Below, piece after piece: positions 10,715 to 23,360 of a stretch of 64,000 nucleotides of DNA (the first letter of the stretch is position 1; each line of letters opens with the position of its first letter). The notes under the pieces were generated by a model, which was not told where the DNA came from, made no database searches, and saw nothing but the letters and a program-made list of their open reading frames with translations. The DNA comes from Balaenoptera acutorostrata (Eukaryota > Chordata > Mammalia > Artiodactyla > Balaenopteridae). The translations under genes and the position numbers were made by a program. The stretch covers positions 49,401,000 through 49,464,999 of the forward strand of contig NC_080079.1 in the NCBI RefSeq assembly GCF_949987535.1, in the 5' to 3' direction.

Positions 10715-13700
10715 AACTGTAAACATTTTTATTGAAATACAATTGATGAATATGCTAGTTTCAGTTGAACAACAGTGATTCAACATTTAAATACATTACA
10801 AAATGATTACCATAATAAGTCTAGTAACCATCTGCCCCTATACAAAGTTATTACAATATTATTGACCATACTCCTTATGCTGTATATTACATCCCCGTGA
10901 CTTATTTATAACTGGAAGTTTATATCCCTTCACCTTTTCCACCAAATACCATGCCTACCTCCCCTCTGACAACTACCCGATTGTTCTCTGATCTATGAGT
11001 CTGTCTTCATTTTGTTTTGTTTGTTCAGTCATTTTGTTGTATAGATCCCACATATAAGTGAAATCATACAGTATTTATCTTTCTCTTTCTGACTTATTTC
11101 ACTTAGCATAATGTCCTCTAGATCCACCCATGCTGTCACAAATAGCAAGGTACCATTTTTTAAATCTTCTTTATCCATTCATCTATTGATGGACACTTGT
11201 GTTGCTTCCATATCTTAGCTATTGTAAATAATGCTGTCATAAACATGGGGGGGGGTGCATTATCTTCTCCAGTTAGTGTTTTTGTTTTCTTCAGGTAAAT
11301 GCCCAGAGGTAAAACTGCTGAATCATATGGTAGTTCTATTTTTAATTTTTTGAGGAACCTCCATAATGTTTTCCATAGTGGCTGGACTAATTCATAATCC
11401 CAACAGTGCACAAGGGTTCCCTTTTCTCCACATCCTCACCAACTCTTGATATCTGTTGTCTTTTTAATTATAGCCATCCTTGACAGGTGTGCAGTGATAT
11501 CTCATTGTGTTTTTGATCTGCGTTTCCCTGATGATTACTGATGTTGAGCATCTTTTCATGCACCTGTTGGCCATTTGTAAGTCTTCTTTGGGAAAATGTC
11601 TCTTCAGATTCTCTTCCCATTTTTTAATTGGATTGTTTGCTTTTTTGATATTGAGTTGTATGAATCCTTCATATATTTTGTATTTTAACTAGCTATCAGG
11701 ATTATCACTGCAAATATTTTCTCCCATTCAGTAGGATGCCTTTCTGTTTTGTTAATGGTTTCCTTTGCTGTAGAAAAGCTTTTTAGTTTGACATGGTCCC
11801 ATTTGCTTATTTTTGCTTTTGTTTCCCTTGCCTGAGAAGACATCCAAAAAAATAATGCTAAGACCTCTAATACTACTGTATATTGTCAATTTCTTCTTTG
11901 ATACACGTTAGTATTTGCTTTATGATTTAGGTGCTCCTATTTTGGGTGTATATACATTTACAAGTGTTACCTTCTTGTTGGATTGATCCCTTTATCATTA
12001 GGTAATGCCCTTCTTTGTCTCTTGTAACAGTTTTTGTTTTAAAGTCTATTTTGTCTAAGTACTGTTTTCTTTTTGTTTCCATTTGCATGGAATATCTTTT
12101 TCCATCTTCTCACTTTTAGTCTGTGTGTGTCTTTATATCTGAAGTGAGTCTCTTGTAGCATATACATTGGTCTTGTTTTTTTAAACCATTCAGGCACTTT
12201 GTCTTTTGAATAAAGTATTTATTTACTATATTTACATTTAAAGTAATAATTATCAATAGGTATATACCTAACTGCCATTTGTTAATAGTTTTCTGGTTGT
12301 TTTTGTAGTTCCTTTTTCCTTTCTACTTCTCTTGCTCTCTTCCCTTGTGATTTGGTGACTATCTTTAGTGTTTAGATTCCTTTCTCTTTATTTTTTGTGT
12401 ATCTATTACAGTTTTTGGTTTCCATGAGATTCATATATAACAACTTATGTATATAGCAATCTATTTTTGTTCATGGTCTCTTAAGTTCGAGCACATTCTA
12501 AAAGCACTACATTTTTACTCCCCTCCACCCTGCTTTATGTTTCTGACCTCATAGATCACATCTGGTTTTTTTTTTTTTTTGGCCATGCCATGCAGCATGC
12601 AGGATCCCAGTTCCCTGACCAGGGATCGAACCTGCACCGCCTGCAGGGGAAGCGTGGAGTCTTAACCACTGCACCACCAGGGAAGTCTTGCATCTTAAAA
12701 TAAATTTATTTTGTGTATCCCTTAATCACCTACTACAGATATAGATAATTTTACTACTCTTGTCTTTTAACCTTCCTACTAGCTTTATAAGTGGCTAATC
12801 CACTATCTTTACTGTATGTTTGCCTCTACCAGTGAGATTTTTCCTTTTGTAATTTTCTTATTTCTAGTTGTGGCCTTTTCTTTTCCATTTAGAAAATTCC
12901 CTTTAACATTTCTAGTAAGGTCAGTTTGGTAGTAATGAACTCTTTTAGATTTTGCTTGTCTGCAAAACTCTTTCTCTCCTTCAATTCTGAATGATAAACT
13001 TGCCAGGTAGAGTATTCATGGTTGTAGGTTTTTCCTTTCATCACTTTGAATATAACGTGCCACTCCCTTCTGGCCTAGAGAATTTCTGCTGAAAAGTCAG
13101 CTGATAGTCTTGTGGGAGTTCCCTTGTTCATAACCAGTTGCTTTTCACTGGCTGTTTTTAAGATTCTACCTTTAATTTTTGTCATTTTAATTATGTATTC
13201 ATGCAGACCTCTTTGGGTTCATCTTTTCGGGATTTTCTGTGTTCCCTGAACCTGGATATCTGTTTTCCTTCCTCAGGTTAGGGATGTTTTCATCTATTAG
13301 TTCTTCAAATAGGTTATCTGCCCCTTTCTCTCCCTCTTCTCCTTCTGAGACCCCTATAATGCAAATGTTAGTATGCCTGATGTTGTCTCGGAGGTCTCAA
13401 ACTACCTATTTTTAAAATTCTTTTTTCTTTTTTTCTGTTCATCTTTGGCGATTTCCATTACTTTGTCTTCCAGATCACTGATCCATTCTTCTGTATCATC
13501 TATTCTACTGTTGATTCCTCCTAGCGTATTTTTCATTTCAGTTATTATATTCTTCAGCTGTGACTGGCTCTTTAATATTTCCTAACTCTTTGTTGAAATT
13601 CTCACTATGTTTGTTCATTCTCCCAAATTCATCTGTAAAACCATCTGTGAGCATCTGTAAAACCATTATCCTGAATTCTTTATTGGGTAGATTGCTTATC

Positions 13701-14735
13701 ACCATTTCATTCGTTTAGTTCTTTTTCTGAAGTTTTGTCTTGTTCCTTCATTGGGGACATATTCCTTTGTCTCCTCATTTTGCCTAATTCTCGGTGTTTA
13801 TTTCTAGGTACTGGGTAGGTCCTTTATGTCTCCCAAATCTTGGAAAAGTGGCCTTATGCAGGAGACGTCCTATGGGGCCCAGGTGCATGCTTCCTTCTGG
13901 CCACCAATATTCTGGGGTGTCCCCTATGTGGGCTGCATGCACCCTTCTGTTGTAGCAGGGCTGACTACTGTGAGCATGCTGATAGGTGGGACTGGCCCCT
14001 GGCCCTGCTGGCTGTGAGGCCCTGCCCAGGTTGCTCTGCTGGGTGGGGCAGGTTTCCCCAGTGACTGCTGTGGGCTGCTTGCGGGCAGGGCAAGCCCCCA
14101 GCATGAATGGGCTAGAGTGAGGATTCCAAAATGGTGCTTCCTAGTACTGGTGTCAATAGGGCAAAACGAAATCCCCAAAGTATCTGCCACTAGCATCTCT
14201 ATCCCCAGGGGAGTCCCGACTGCCTCCTGATTCTCCTGGAAGCTCTCTAAGATTAGTAAATGGGTCTGACCCAGGTGCCTTTCAAATTACTGCCTCTGTG
14301 CTGGGACTCAGTGTGTGAGATTTTGTGTATGCCCTTTAAGAGTGAAGTGTCATTTCCTACAGCCCTCTGCCTCTCCGGATCGTAAGCCCTGGTGGTTTTC
14401 AAAGCCAGATGTTCTGGGGCTTATCTTCAGATTGCAGGACCCCCAGGGTGGGGAATGTGATGTGGGGTTTGGACCCCTTGCTCTGCAGGAAGGAACTCTG
14501 TGGTTGTGACAGCCTTCCCACTTGTGGGTCACCAACATGGTGTGGGCCCTGACTAGACTGTGTCTCTGTCCTCCTACCTGTCTCATTGTGGCTCCTTCTT
14601 TATATCTTTAGTTGTAGAAAATCTTTGCTGCTAGTCTTCAGGTCTTTCTCACAGATAGTTGTAATTTTGGTGTGCCATGCAAGGAGGTAAGTATAGGGTC
14701 TTCCTATTCTATCTTGATCCCCTTCCTAACTGTAA
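10715..14735 (-). mobile_element. L1 LINE, reverse orientation, degraded
   Basis: The 3' end lies at the left. It begins as the reverse complement of an L1 3' region ('tttttattgaaatacaattg' near 10727). The minus-strand frame at 11160-11411 shows the ORF2 C-terminal pattern, with 'WRFLKKLKIELPYDSAV' and 'CPSIDEWIKKI'. ORF2-like sequence runs rightward with gaps ('tctgctgaaaagtcagctga' near 13086). The GC-richer part after 13790 looks like ORF1 or 5' untranslated sequence. A SINE sits inside at 12566-12687. ORF2 is broken throughout, so the element cannot move. Confidence 0.85.
12566..12687 (-). mobile_element. CHR-type tRNA-derived SINE, short form, reverse
   Basis: A 15-base T-run at the left (the SINE A-tail) is followed by the reverse complement of the head: 'gaccagggatcgaacctg' and the terminal 'caccaccagggaagtc'. 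The long body found in other copies is missing, so this is the short subfamily. It inserted into the L1 spanning 10.7-14.7 kb. Target-site duplications are poor. Confidence 0.9.
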
Positions 14736-14739
14736 ACCT

Positions 14740-17100
14740 TTATGTCAACCAAGAAATGTCAAGTTTCTTGTTTAAGCAAAGATAAAATATGTAAAGAAAT
14801 TCAACATAAAGTGACTAGCATATTAATATTCCCAAACATGATAATCATGATTACTTATAATTAACAACATCACATTTATCTACAATGTAGACTTTTCACA
14901 TTTAGAATGTTTTCATTACCAAGGATTGATCCTTTGTCCTGGTTAATGATGCCCCTTTAAACTTGAAACACATTTTCTATTAACTAAAATGGTCTTAATT
15001 GTAGGGGTGCACAAATAACCAAGGTATCTCAATCAATATTAAATTTTCGTTCATGGGCTTGGTACCTCAGATGATTTTTGGACTTATACCTTCTAGTCAT
15101 TCAGTTAAAATGGCAGTGTTTCCAAACTATGAGTTCCAACCCACTGATGTGTCATGAAATTAATTTAGTGGATTAGAATTTTTTTTTTAAATGAAACAGG
15201 AGAGTAGAGAATATCAGAGTACAGCTCGTGTGTTAATAAGTATCTGTGAAACTTTTGTTTACTCACATGCACACACAAATACACAAATATGTACTGCACA
15301 CAATAAAAGTTATTTTTTTTCCTATGGACCACAGTCAAAAAATGCAAAATAACAAATCAATGATATTTACAAGACACAGGAAAAATGTTTTAAAAACCTT
15401 GCTTCATTTCCAACTAATAGTAAGTTACAGGGGATTAAATATTTAAATATACCTAGGGCTCTCTTATTACATAAGGACATTCATTCACAGTCACATCAAA
15501 TTATAGGAAACAGACTAGATAAGTTGTATTCTAAAGGAATTCTCATCTGTTTTGTATTTCTTGTGGACTTACTTTACTCACCAAGGACATTCTGTGAGCT
15601 ATGAAGTAGAACATGCTAGCTATTAAATTGCTACATATTGTGACTTCTCATTGAATCAGGAAGTGACTAAACAATACAATACGCACTTAAGATTTAGATG
15701 GAGTTGATTCAGCAAGATATAATAGTTATCCAGTTGTCATACCACAATTGCAACTCACTGAACATGCTTATTTTTTGACAACTGAAAGTTCATTCCTTAT
15801 ATTCATACCTAAAATATCATACAGATACATAGCTATCAACAATAAAATGGCTAGGAATTCAACATACTTTTAAAAAAACACCCTTGCCAAAGATTCTTTA
15901 TAGTTAGATGAATAATTTTACATTTCCCTCAAAAGATGGAATAAGACTCTCTTTAGTTTATCATTATTCTGGTTATCAAGAGTTGGCAAAGTTTTGGAAT
16001 TTCCACACAAGGCAACATTTAGTAAATATGCTTAATAATACTGTCAACACCCAACAATACATTAAAAGGAATTAAAACCTCAGGCAGTGTGTGGATGATA
16101 TATAAGATGACATGAAAGGTATAAATTTACTTCTGGTTATTGTTTAACTGAAATCTGATGATACAACATGAAATCAAAGAGTTCAAGTGAGCAGTACTGA
16201 TTATTTTTGTTTTAATAGTTGTGAAAATATGATAACAACTTCGAAAACTTTGAAGGATGTGTACCTAACGACTGTTTACTGATACAGTGAAAAAGGACAA
16301 AAACTACAGAGCCAAGAAAAATGATACCACATCCACAGAGAAATTAAGTAACCCCCTTTAAATAGGTTTTTTTTTAAACTGCTTATTTTATTTTATTTCA
16401 GTCTTGATTCTTTAAGAACCTTGGATAACAACCTTATTTCCTCTTTTACACAATTTTAGCTACGAAACCCTTATGAGAGAATAAAAGGGACTTTTACAAA
16501 AAGAAACAAATTATTATCTGGTTACAATACTGTTAATACTTTGTGTATTGCTGGATCAATAACTTCCTATTTTCCCTTAAATCATGTAACTATATTTTCA
16601 AACTGATAGAATTAATTCACAGTTATTACCATGGGTACAAAATATGTACATATGCATATGCATATACAATGCTTGAAGAATAGGTTAGGTGCAAACAGTT
16701 TCTCGGGGTAAATCAATTTTTATACAAAGCTTACTATCATTCTAAGGTTATCTGTCAAAGAGACAGTATGACTAATTGTTCTAATTTGCCAAAAAGTCTA
16801 AGAACACTTTTTTATATCAAAGGTTAGTAAAAAATCAATTGTCAAAGGCAATCAATCAATACATTGCTTGGAATTTGCTGCCTTTAGGATACATAAGTAT
16901 CCAACCAGTTAAAATAATTATTAAAAATGGTGACATTTCAGGAAATAATGGTGTTCTCTAGGTCAAAAGAACAAAAGCAACCCCTGATATCCCAAAGAGG
17001 CCCAGGTTCCCTTTTTGGAGGTACAAGCACCATCTTCCCAGGAGACTACACAGATGCCTGGAGAGGATGAGAGCACTGAAGAAGGTCTAATATGGATCCA
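14740..17100. other. Unannotated AT-rich stretch
   Basis: No gene found. A segment at about 15110-15330 ('gtgtcatgaaattaatttag' near 15150) resembles an old DNA-transposon-derived repeat, but I could not name it. A plus-strand pyrimidine tract plus AG occurs near 16402 with no supported exon after it. Confidence 0.35.
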
Positions 17101-17104
17101 AATT

Positions 17105-17290
17105 TTGCCTTTCCATCCTCTAGTTGTTTGACCCTAGGCAAACTTACTTAACCCATTTGATTCCTCAGTTTCTTCATTTGTAAAATGAAGATATTTGTAT
17201 TTGTCTTTTAGGTTATTGGGAGAACCAAATTAAATAACATACATTAAAGTAAGAAACTGGCACATGATGAGCATTCAGCCAGTCTCACTT
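17105..17290 (+). repeat. MIR SINE, forward
   Basis: 'tttgaccctaggcaaactta' near 17128, then 'cctcagtttcttcatttgta' near 17163 and 'aaatgaagata'. These are the MIR core and 3' region. Edges are approximate. Confidence 0.8.
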
Positions 17291-18042
17291 CCCTTTCCTC
17301 TCCACTTAACAACTCAAAACAGCTAACCATGAACACAAAATATTTCTAAAGAATACAGTTTAAAAAAATTCTTATTTCATACATATCAACAGGGATGATG
17401 TCAAAAAGAGATAAAATTCTCCTCATACTGCACACATGATTGATTACAAACATAACCTCCATCAGCCATTTCATTCTACCCATCAGTTGGCTTCAGAAAT
17501 TCCAGGAAAAAAGTAATGTGGTAGGCTCCCTACTGATAAACATGTCCTGCTTATTCATCTGGTATTTCCCCCACTGCCTAGCACAGTGCCAAAACAAGAA
17601 CACTCAGATATTGCTACTGAACCGAAGCAAACAGCCGTAACATTAGTGCCTCAAAAACTCCCAAAGTACCACCATATTCTGCAAAATGACTCAAAATGAC
17701 TATGAGTCAGGAAGAAAAGAATGAGTTAATAACTGAATGCCCAGTTTGAGGGACTCTATATAGAGATTATTGGCAACTGAACTCAAGTCCAAAACAGCTC
17801 TTGAAAGCAAAAAACAAAACAAACAAACAAGAATCTTCTAAACATTGCAATCATCAGCTGCTTTTCAGATGTTTGTAAATAATCAGAAAATGTGGGGTAA
17901 CTTGCCATCACATACATGTAAAGCTGGAATGACTGGTGCAGATAAGAACTCATCAAGACAACTTAAAAGCAAGCAGTAATCAGAAAGCAGAAATCACAAA
18001 ACGCACAAATGTCTATATGAGCTGCCACAGTGATGCACTTGA

Positions 18043-18054
18043 GCCATCTAGTGG
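18043..18054 (-). promoter_or_regulatory. CTCF-core-like motif
   Basis: The minus strand reads CCACTAGATGGC, which fits the CTCF core CCASYAGRKGGC at all 12 positions. Flanks are only a moderate match. It lies in DNA without recognised repeats. A 12-base match occurs by chance in long sequence, so binding is only possible. Confidence 0.3.
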
Positions 18055-18649
18055 ATAAAAGAAAAAAGTTTAATTGTGTAAGAAAAATGCCCTATTGTCT
18101 CAATCTCTATAAAAACAATAATAGGGTATATGTTTGAGGGAACAGTAAATTACAATCCATGAAAGATAGCAGAGAACTAAGAAGTATCAATAGGTATTGG
18201 GGAAAGATGAAGGATAAAGTGGTGACAAATCTGTCCAGACAGAATTCAGATTTTATGGATAATTAAAGATGAATACTAAAAGCAAACACTCCTCCTTATG
18301 ACATTTTTCTTAAAATCATAAAACCATCAGACTACATGTAAGTCTGTAAAAGCCATCAGAGAAAATAAGAAAGATTTAGGAGGCAGCCTCTTGTTGGAAA
18401 GAAGAAAAAGGAATCAGAATACAGTGAACTTCTATAGGACTAAATGAAGAAAATGATGATGCCAACTTTCTGCCTGAGGATTTCCATCCAATTAGGGTTA
18501 TGACAACCCCAGCTCACTTAGGATCTCCCCTCACCTCCCTTCTAGCAGAGAGGAAGACCCTCAGAGAATGCAGAAGACAAACTCCAGGCCTGAGAAAGGA
18601 TGAGAGGATTAAACTCCTCAAAGTACTCATATCAACAGCATTGCTTCTG

Positions 18650-18800
18650 GAAATCAGAATGTCAAATTTAAAAATTTCAGAAGCCACAAATTACTTGAAT
18701 GGTGTGATACTGAGCAATTCACTTAAATTCTGCAGGCAAATTTTTCTCATCCATAATATTATGGTCTTAGAATAAATTAGTGGCAAGATCACTTTAATTC
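18650..18800 (+). repeat. Weak MIR-like segment
   Basis: 'gatactgagcaattcactta' near 18706 and 'tttttctcatccataatatt' near 18740 echo the MIR core ('gggcaagttacttaacctct', 'cctcatctgtaaaat'). Heavily decayed. Confidence 0.4.
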
Positions 18801-20216
18801 TAAAATTTAATGGTTTTTTTAGGTTGTATGCCCCCTCCTCCAATAAAGAGGGTAATAAAAGGAAAATGGGGTTTGGAGTTTGTATTTTTTCCCATTAGTT
18901 CATATAAACAACAGAGACTGTGTTCCAAGCTCCAAAGAGGAAATAAAGATGACTCCCTGACCCCAAGCAGCAGAGACACTAGTTAGCAGAAATAGTACAC
19001 TTACTCAAGTTCATTTTAATGCAAGGCAGAAACAAGGGTCATAAAAGATACAAATGCAATGCTACAGAAATCTTTAAGGCTAAGAATTTAGCCTGAAAAA
19101 AGACAACTTTTGCTTATGTATCAGTATGTATCATTCTTTCTGAGATTCACTGTGTAGGGAGGAAGAGATGGTGGAGGGGATAGGAATGTGAGTGAAGAGA
19201 ATGAATGGTAAGAAGAAAGAAGCAAAAACACAGAAAAAAAAAAGAGGTAAAACTGGCAACTGTCAAGAAAGAGTAAAAAATGTCTATTTTTCTGGGCATA
19301 CAGGCCTCACAAAGGCCCTACTGCTGCAAATAGGGCTAGAAAGGTAGGATAAATTTATTCTCATAGACCACAGAACCATCTGAGGGTTTTAAACAAGGCA
19401 AATGAACCTGGCCAGGTCTATGGAAATGTGGGAAGACTTAAGAAGTACACTGGAAAGAGAATTACATGAAGAAGAAGCTAGAACTGAAAACGTTCTAGTC
19501 TGTGTGCCAGGAAGGATAGCAATATTATTAACCCAAGTAGAAAACATAATTATTACACCATGTAAATTACTGTTTTATACAGGAACTGATAAGACGAAAG
19601 ATGCAAGCTAAGAGAACACCTTAGGAAAGACCTATATTTAAGGTTTTGGTTTTTTGAGAAAGTTTAGGAAGAAAGAAGGAAGGGAGAGAAGAAAGGAGAA
19701 AGGAAGAAATGACAACAGCAATCAAGGTAAGAATGAAAACTTAGAGAAGTATATTATTTCAAGAGACAGCAATGTTAGTGTAGAGTGGCAAAAACAATAC
19801 TGGCTTGAAAATTGAAAGGGAGACAGAGAGTGCGGAGATTTATAAATACCTTTCCTTTTTGAAAAGTATAAGCGTTACACTGTAAGCAATATGAAAGCAT
19901 TTAATTAAGCCTAGGAAAGGTAGGTTGAAAGGATTCACGTTCAGTGGTTTCTGTTTTGGCACAGAAAAAACAACATGAGGTCCTGTGGAACAATATGAAA
20001 TTAGGGGCAGAGGTAGAGAGCTTGGGAACATGAGAAAAATGAAAACGTTATAAAGTGCAGTAGTGATCAGAAGTCAACTAAGGGAGTCAACTAAAATAGA
20101 CTGACAACATCAGAGAAGCAGAAAGATGAAAAGATTAGCTGACATGACAATTTTGAGATCTTAGTAATGCAATCAGGTGATGATGTCTAACGGTTATACA
20201 AATGCAGAAGTGGAGC

Positions 20217-20549
20217 TTTTTTTTAAAATTTTATTTATTTTTTGACCGCATTGGGTCTTTGTTGCTGCACACGGGCTTTTCTCTAGTTGTGGCGAGCAGG
20301 GGCTACTCTTCGTTGCAGTGCGTGGGCTTCTCATTGTGGTGGCTTCTCTCATTGCGGAGCACGGGCTCTAGGTGCGCAGGCTTCAGTAGTTGTGGCATGC
20401 AGGCTTCAGTAGTTGGGGCTCGCGGGTTTCAGTAGTTGGGGCTCGCGGGCTTAGTTGCTCCACGGCATGTCTTCCTGGACCAGGGCTTGAACCCGTGTCC
20501 CCTGCACTGGCAGACGGATTATTAACCACTGTGCCCACCAGGGAAGTCC
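20217..20549 (-). mobile_element. CHR-type SINE, long form, reverse
   Basis: The tail (T/A-rich 'attttatttattttt') is at the left and the head ends in 'caccagggaagtcc' at the right. The body repeats 'cttcagtagttg'-type units three times. The flanks 'agaagtggagctttt' and 'agaagagctctttt' are an approximate target-site duplication. SINEs of this type are non-coding and are moved by L1 machinery. Confidence 0.92.
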
Positions 20550-20699
20550 AGAAGAGCTCTTTTTAAAAAGTGGGTCAGATTTCCACTTCACAGTGGAATC
20601 AGCTAGCCTGATACCACTTCCATAATATTTATCAATTCAGGTTTCTCACTTCTTTTGATCCTACTTGGGTTATTTATATTTTCCTTTGAAAAAAAATTA

Positions 20700-21690
20700 A
20701 CCACTTCATCAAGATTATAGATGTATTGGTGCAGAAATGAACAAAGAACTCATCCTATGAAATTTATTATATATCAAAAAGTGTATTAAGTATACACACA
20801 CACTTTAAAAAGGAATAAAGTGAATGTCAATGTAACTGCCACCCACTGCCAGTATCCTTGAAATTCCTCCCCAGCACCATCCTTCTCTCTCATCCACAAG
20901 AGGTAACCATTTATCTTAAAGTGTGTGAAAACCATTCCCTTGATTTTCTTTACAAAGCTTCATAATCTAGGTATTTGATACTCAAATTTTTTTCATATTT
21001 TTCAGTTTTGCCTGTTACTGAACTTCACACAAAAGAAACCACAGTGAATAAATTCCTCTGCGGTTTGCTTGTTTCACTTGACATTATAACTGCAATACGT
21101 GTGTGTGCCTGCAGCTGTGGAATGGCAATGCACTGTATGAATATACCAGTTTTTTAAAATAAATCTACTGTTGATGGATATTTAGGTTGTTTCCAATTTG
21201 GGGCTATGATGAAAAGTGTTACTATGAACATTCCCGTAGTTATCTCCCATACACATTTGCTTATGATTTTCTATGGTATCTGCCTAGGAGTTGAACTGCT
21301 GGGTTATAGGATAAGCACATGTTCAACTTTACTGGCTGATACCAAATTATTTTCCAAAGTGGTAACACCAATTCTTGAAATTGATAGAATTTTTAATGTA
21401 AACTAATACTATCTCAGTTCGTTTTGTTTCTACTTCTTTAAATACTAATGAGATTGGGAATCTTTTCATGTTTTCCTCTTTTTGAAGTCTTTTTCTAGTT
21501 GATTTGTGGGACTTCCCTGGTGGTCCAATGGTTAAGACTGCGTTTCCAATGCAGGGGGCGTGGGTTCAATCCCTGGTCAGGGAACTAAGATCCCACATGC
21601 CGCACGGCGGGGCAAAAAAACAAAAAACAAAACACCCCACAAACCACACCTTCTCTAGTTGATTTGTTAAAGCCTGTGTAACAACCTTGG
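20700..21690 (-). mobile_element. L1 LINE 3' fragment, reverse, with SINE inserted
   Basis: The reverse complement of an L1 ORF2 end: 'ttgatggatatttaggttgt' near 21171 and 'gttgaactgctgggttatag' near 21290. The match stops at the SINE at 21508 and picks up the same sequence ('tctagttgatttgtta') after it, at 21654. Confidence 0.75.
21508..21650 (+). mobile_element. CHR-type SINE, short form, forward, with exact TSD
   Basis: It starts 'gggacttccctggtggtcca' and ends in an A/C-rich tail. The 14 bases 'tctagttgatttgt' flank it exactly at 21494-21507 and 21654-21667, marking the insertion. It contains 'gcagggggcgtggg', the GC-rich part of the head. Confidence 0.95.
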
Positions 21691-23360
21691 GGAAAAAATG
21701 ACAAAATTAAAAATATCTACATGGAACAGTAAATTATAAACAAAAAACTACTAAAAGTGACATCTGTAATTGAGTTAATGAAAAAAGATACTAAAACTGG
21801 TGGGATAAAGTTATACAGTATATTGATGGAAAGCTATACCCTTAAAATGCATTTTTTAAAAAGTAAAACTTAATAAGCCAAGTATCAATCCAAAAAACTT
21901 AGAAAAAGACTAATGAAATAATCCCAGCAAATATAGTAAAAGGAAGGAAACAATGAAGATGAGAGCACAAATTAATGAAACAAACCAAACAGTACAGGGA
22001 TCAGCAAAATCAAGAGATGGATTTTTAAAAAGACAAATAAAAAAAACTGGAGGATTCACACTTTTTTATTTCAAAACATTAAAAATTACAGTAATCAAAA
22101 CAATATGGTATTGGCATAAGGACAGGGAATAAGTCTTCTTGACTCTTGACTTGGCAATGGGTTTTTAGATATGACACCAAAAGCACAAGCAACAAAAGAA
22201 AAAAAAAAAAAAAGGATGAGTTGGACTTCACCAAAATTAAAAACTTTGTATATCAAAGGATGTTATCAAGAAAGCTAAAAAGACAACTCATAAAATAGGA
22301 GAAAATATTTGCAACTCATATCTGACAAAGGTCCAGGATTCAGAATATATAAAGAACTCTTACAATTCAACAACAAAAAAATAAACAACCTAATTAAAAA
22401 ACAGGCAAAAACAGTCTCCAAATAAGATATACAAATGGTCCACAAGCACATGAAAAGATATTCAGCATCATTAACAAACGGGCAAATGCAAATCAAAACC
22501 ATGAGATTCACTAGGATGGCTAGCTATATCAACAAGACAGACAATAACAAGTGTTTGTTGGCAAGGATGCAGAGAAATCAGAACCTTTGTATATTGCTGG
22601 TAGGAATGTAAAATGGTGCAATGTCTGTGGAAAACAGTTCGGCCAGTGCCTCAATAAATTAAACATAGAATTTTCATATGACCCGGCAATTCCAATCCTG
22701 GGCATATATCCAGAAGAACTGAAAATAGGTACTAAAACAAAACCTGTACACCCATGTTCACAGAAGCACTATTCACAATAGCCAAAAGGTGGGAACCATC
22801 CAAATGTCCATCAATTGATGAATGAATAAACAAAATGTGTATATGGTATATACATAAAATGGACTATTCTGACATAAAGAGGAACAAAGTACTGATACAT
22901 ACTACAACATGAATGACCTGAATTGAAAACATACTGGGTAAGTGAACTAAGCCAGTAAAAGTGCACTTAGTGAATGGTTGCATTTATGTGAAATATCCAG
23001 AATAGGCAAAACCATACAGAGAAAAAGTAGATTAGTGGTTGCCAGGAGGTAGAGTTGGGAGAATGAGGAGTGACTACTTAACAGGCACAGGGTTTCCTTT
23101 TGGAGTGATTAAATGTTCTGAACTATATAGTGGTGATGGTTACACAACACTGTAAATGTACTAAATGTGACTAACAATAAATTTTATGTTATGTGCACTT
23201 TAAAATTTTTGAAAATTGAAAAAAAAAAGATAAGTTTGATAAACCTCTGGTGAGAATAAGCAAAAGAAAGAAGGCACAAAACCCACAAAATTAGTGGTGA
23301 AAAAAATGGATGTGACAAGAGATGTTACAGACATGAAACAGATAAAAAGGATACTATAAA
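21690..23360 (+). mobile_element. L1 ORF2 fragment, forward, split by a younger L1
   Basis: The older element covers 21690-22040 ('caaaatcaagagatggattt') and resumes at about 23228 ('gataaacctctggtgagaat'). In L1 ORF2 these two phrases are adjacent, so the 1.2 kb between them was inserted later. It is an internal ORF2 piece with many stops. Confidence 0.75.
22045..23228 (+). mobile_element. 5'-truncated L1 3' end, forward, nested
   Basis: It runs from within ORF2 ('caatatggtattggcataag' near 22100) through the ORF2 C-terminus (frame 22551-22781: 'LNKLNIEFSYDPAIPILGIY') to an A-rich tail at about 23216-23228. It sits inside the older L1, in the same orientation. 5' truncation is usual for L1. 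Confidence 0.85.

Larger units (their letters stand above)
17300..20210. other. Unannotated stretch
   Basis: Mostly without recognised repeats. It contains a weak MIR (18650-18800), a purine-rich tract (about 19665-19710) and the CTCF-like site at 18043. A plus-strand acceptor-like tract ends near 18543, and the open frame over 18500-18775 runs into the MIR-like segment, so I do not call an exon. Confidence 0.35.

Noticed and set aside
13784..14196. Two overlapping minus-strand frames of about 100 residues
   Set aside because: They lie in the GC-richer 5' part of the reverse L1, overlap in different phases and match plus-strand frames in the same place.
18005..18042. Minus-strand ATG directly after a strong acceptor ('cttttatccactag')
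   Set aside because: The frame closes after 17 codons with no good donor. The same bases are better read as a CTCF-like motif.
18500..18775. 91-residue plus-strand frame with a strong acceptor near 18543
   Set aside because: The frame runs into a MIR-like segment, the donor (AAA/GTACTC) is mediocre and the direction is opposite to the CpG-island gene.
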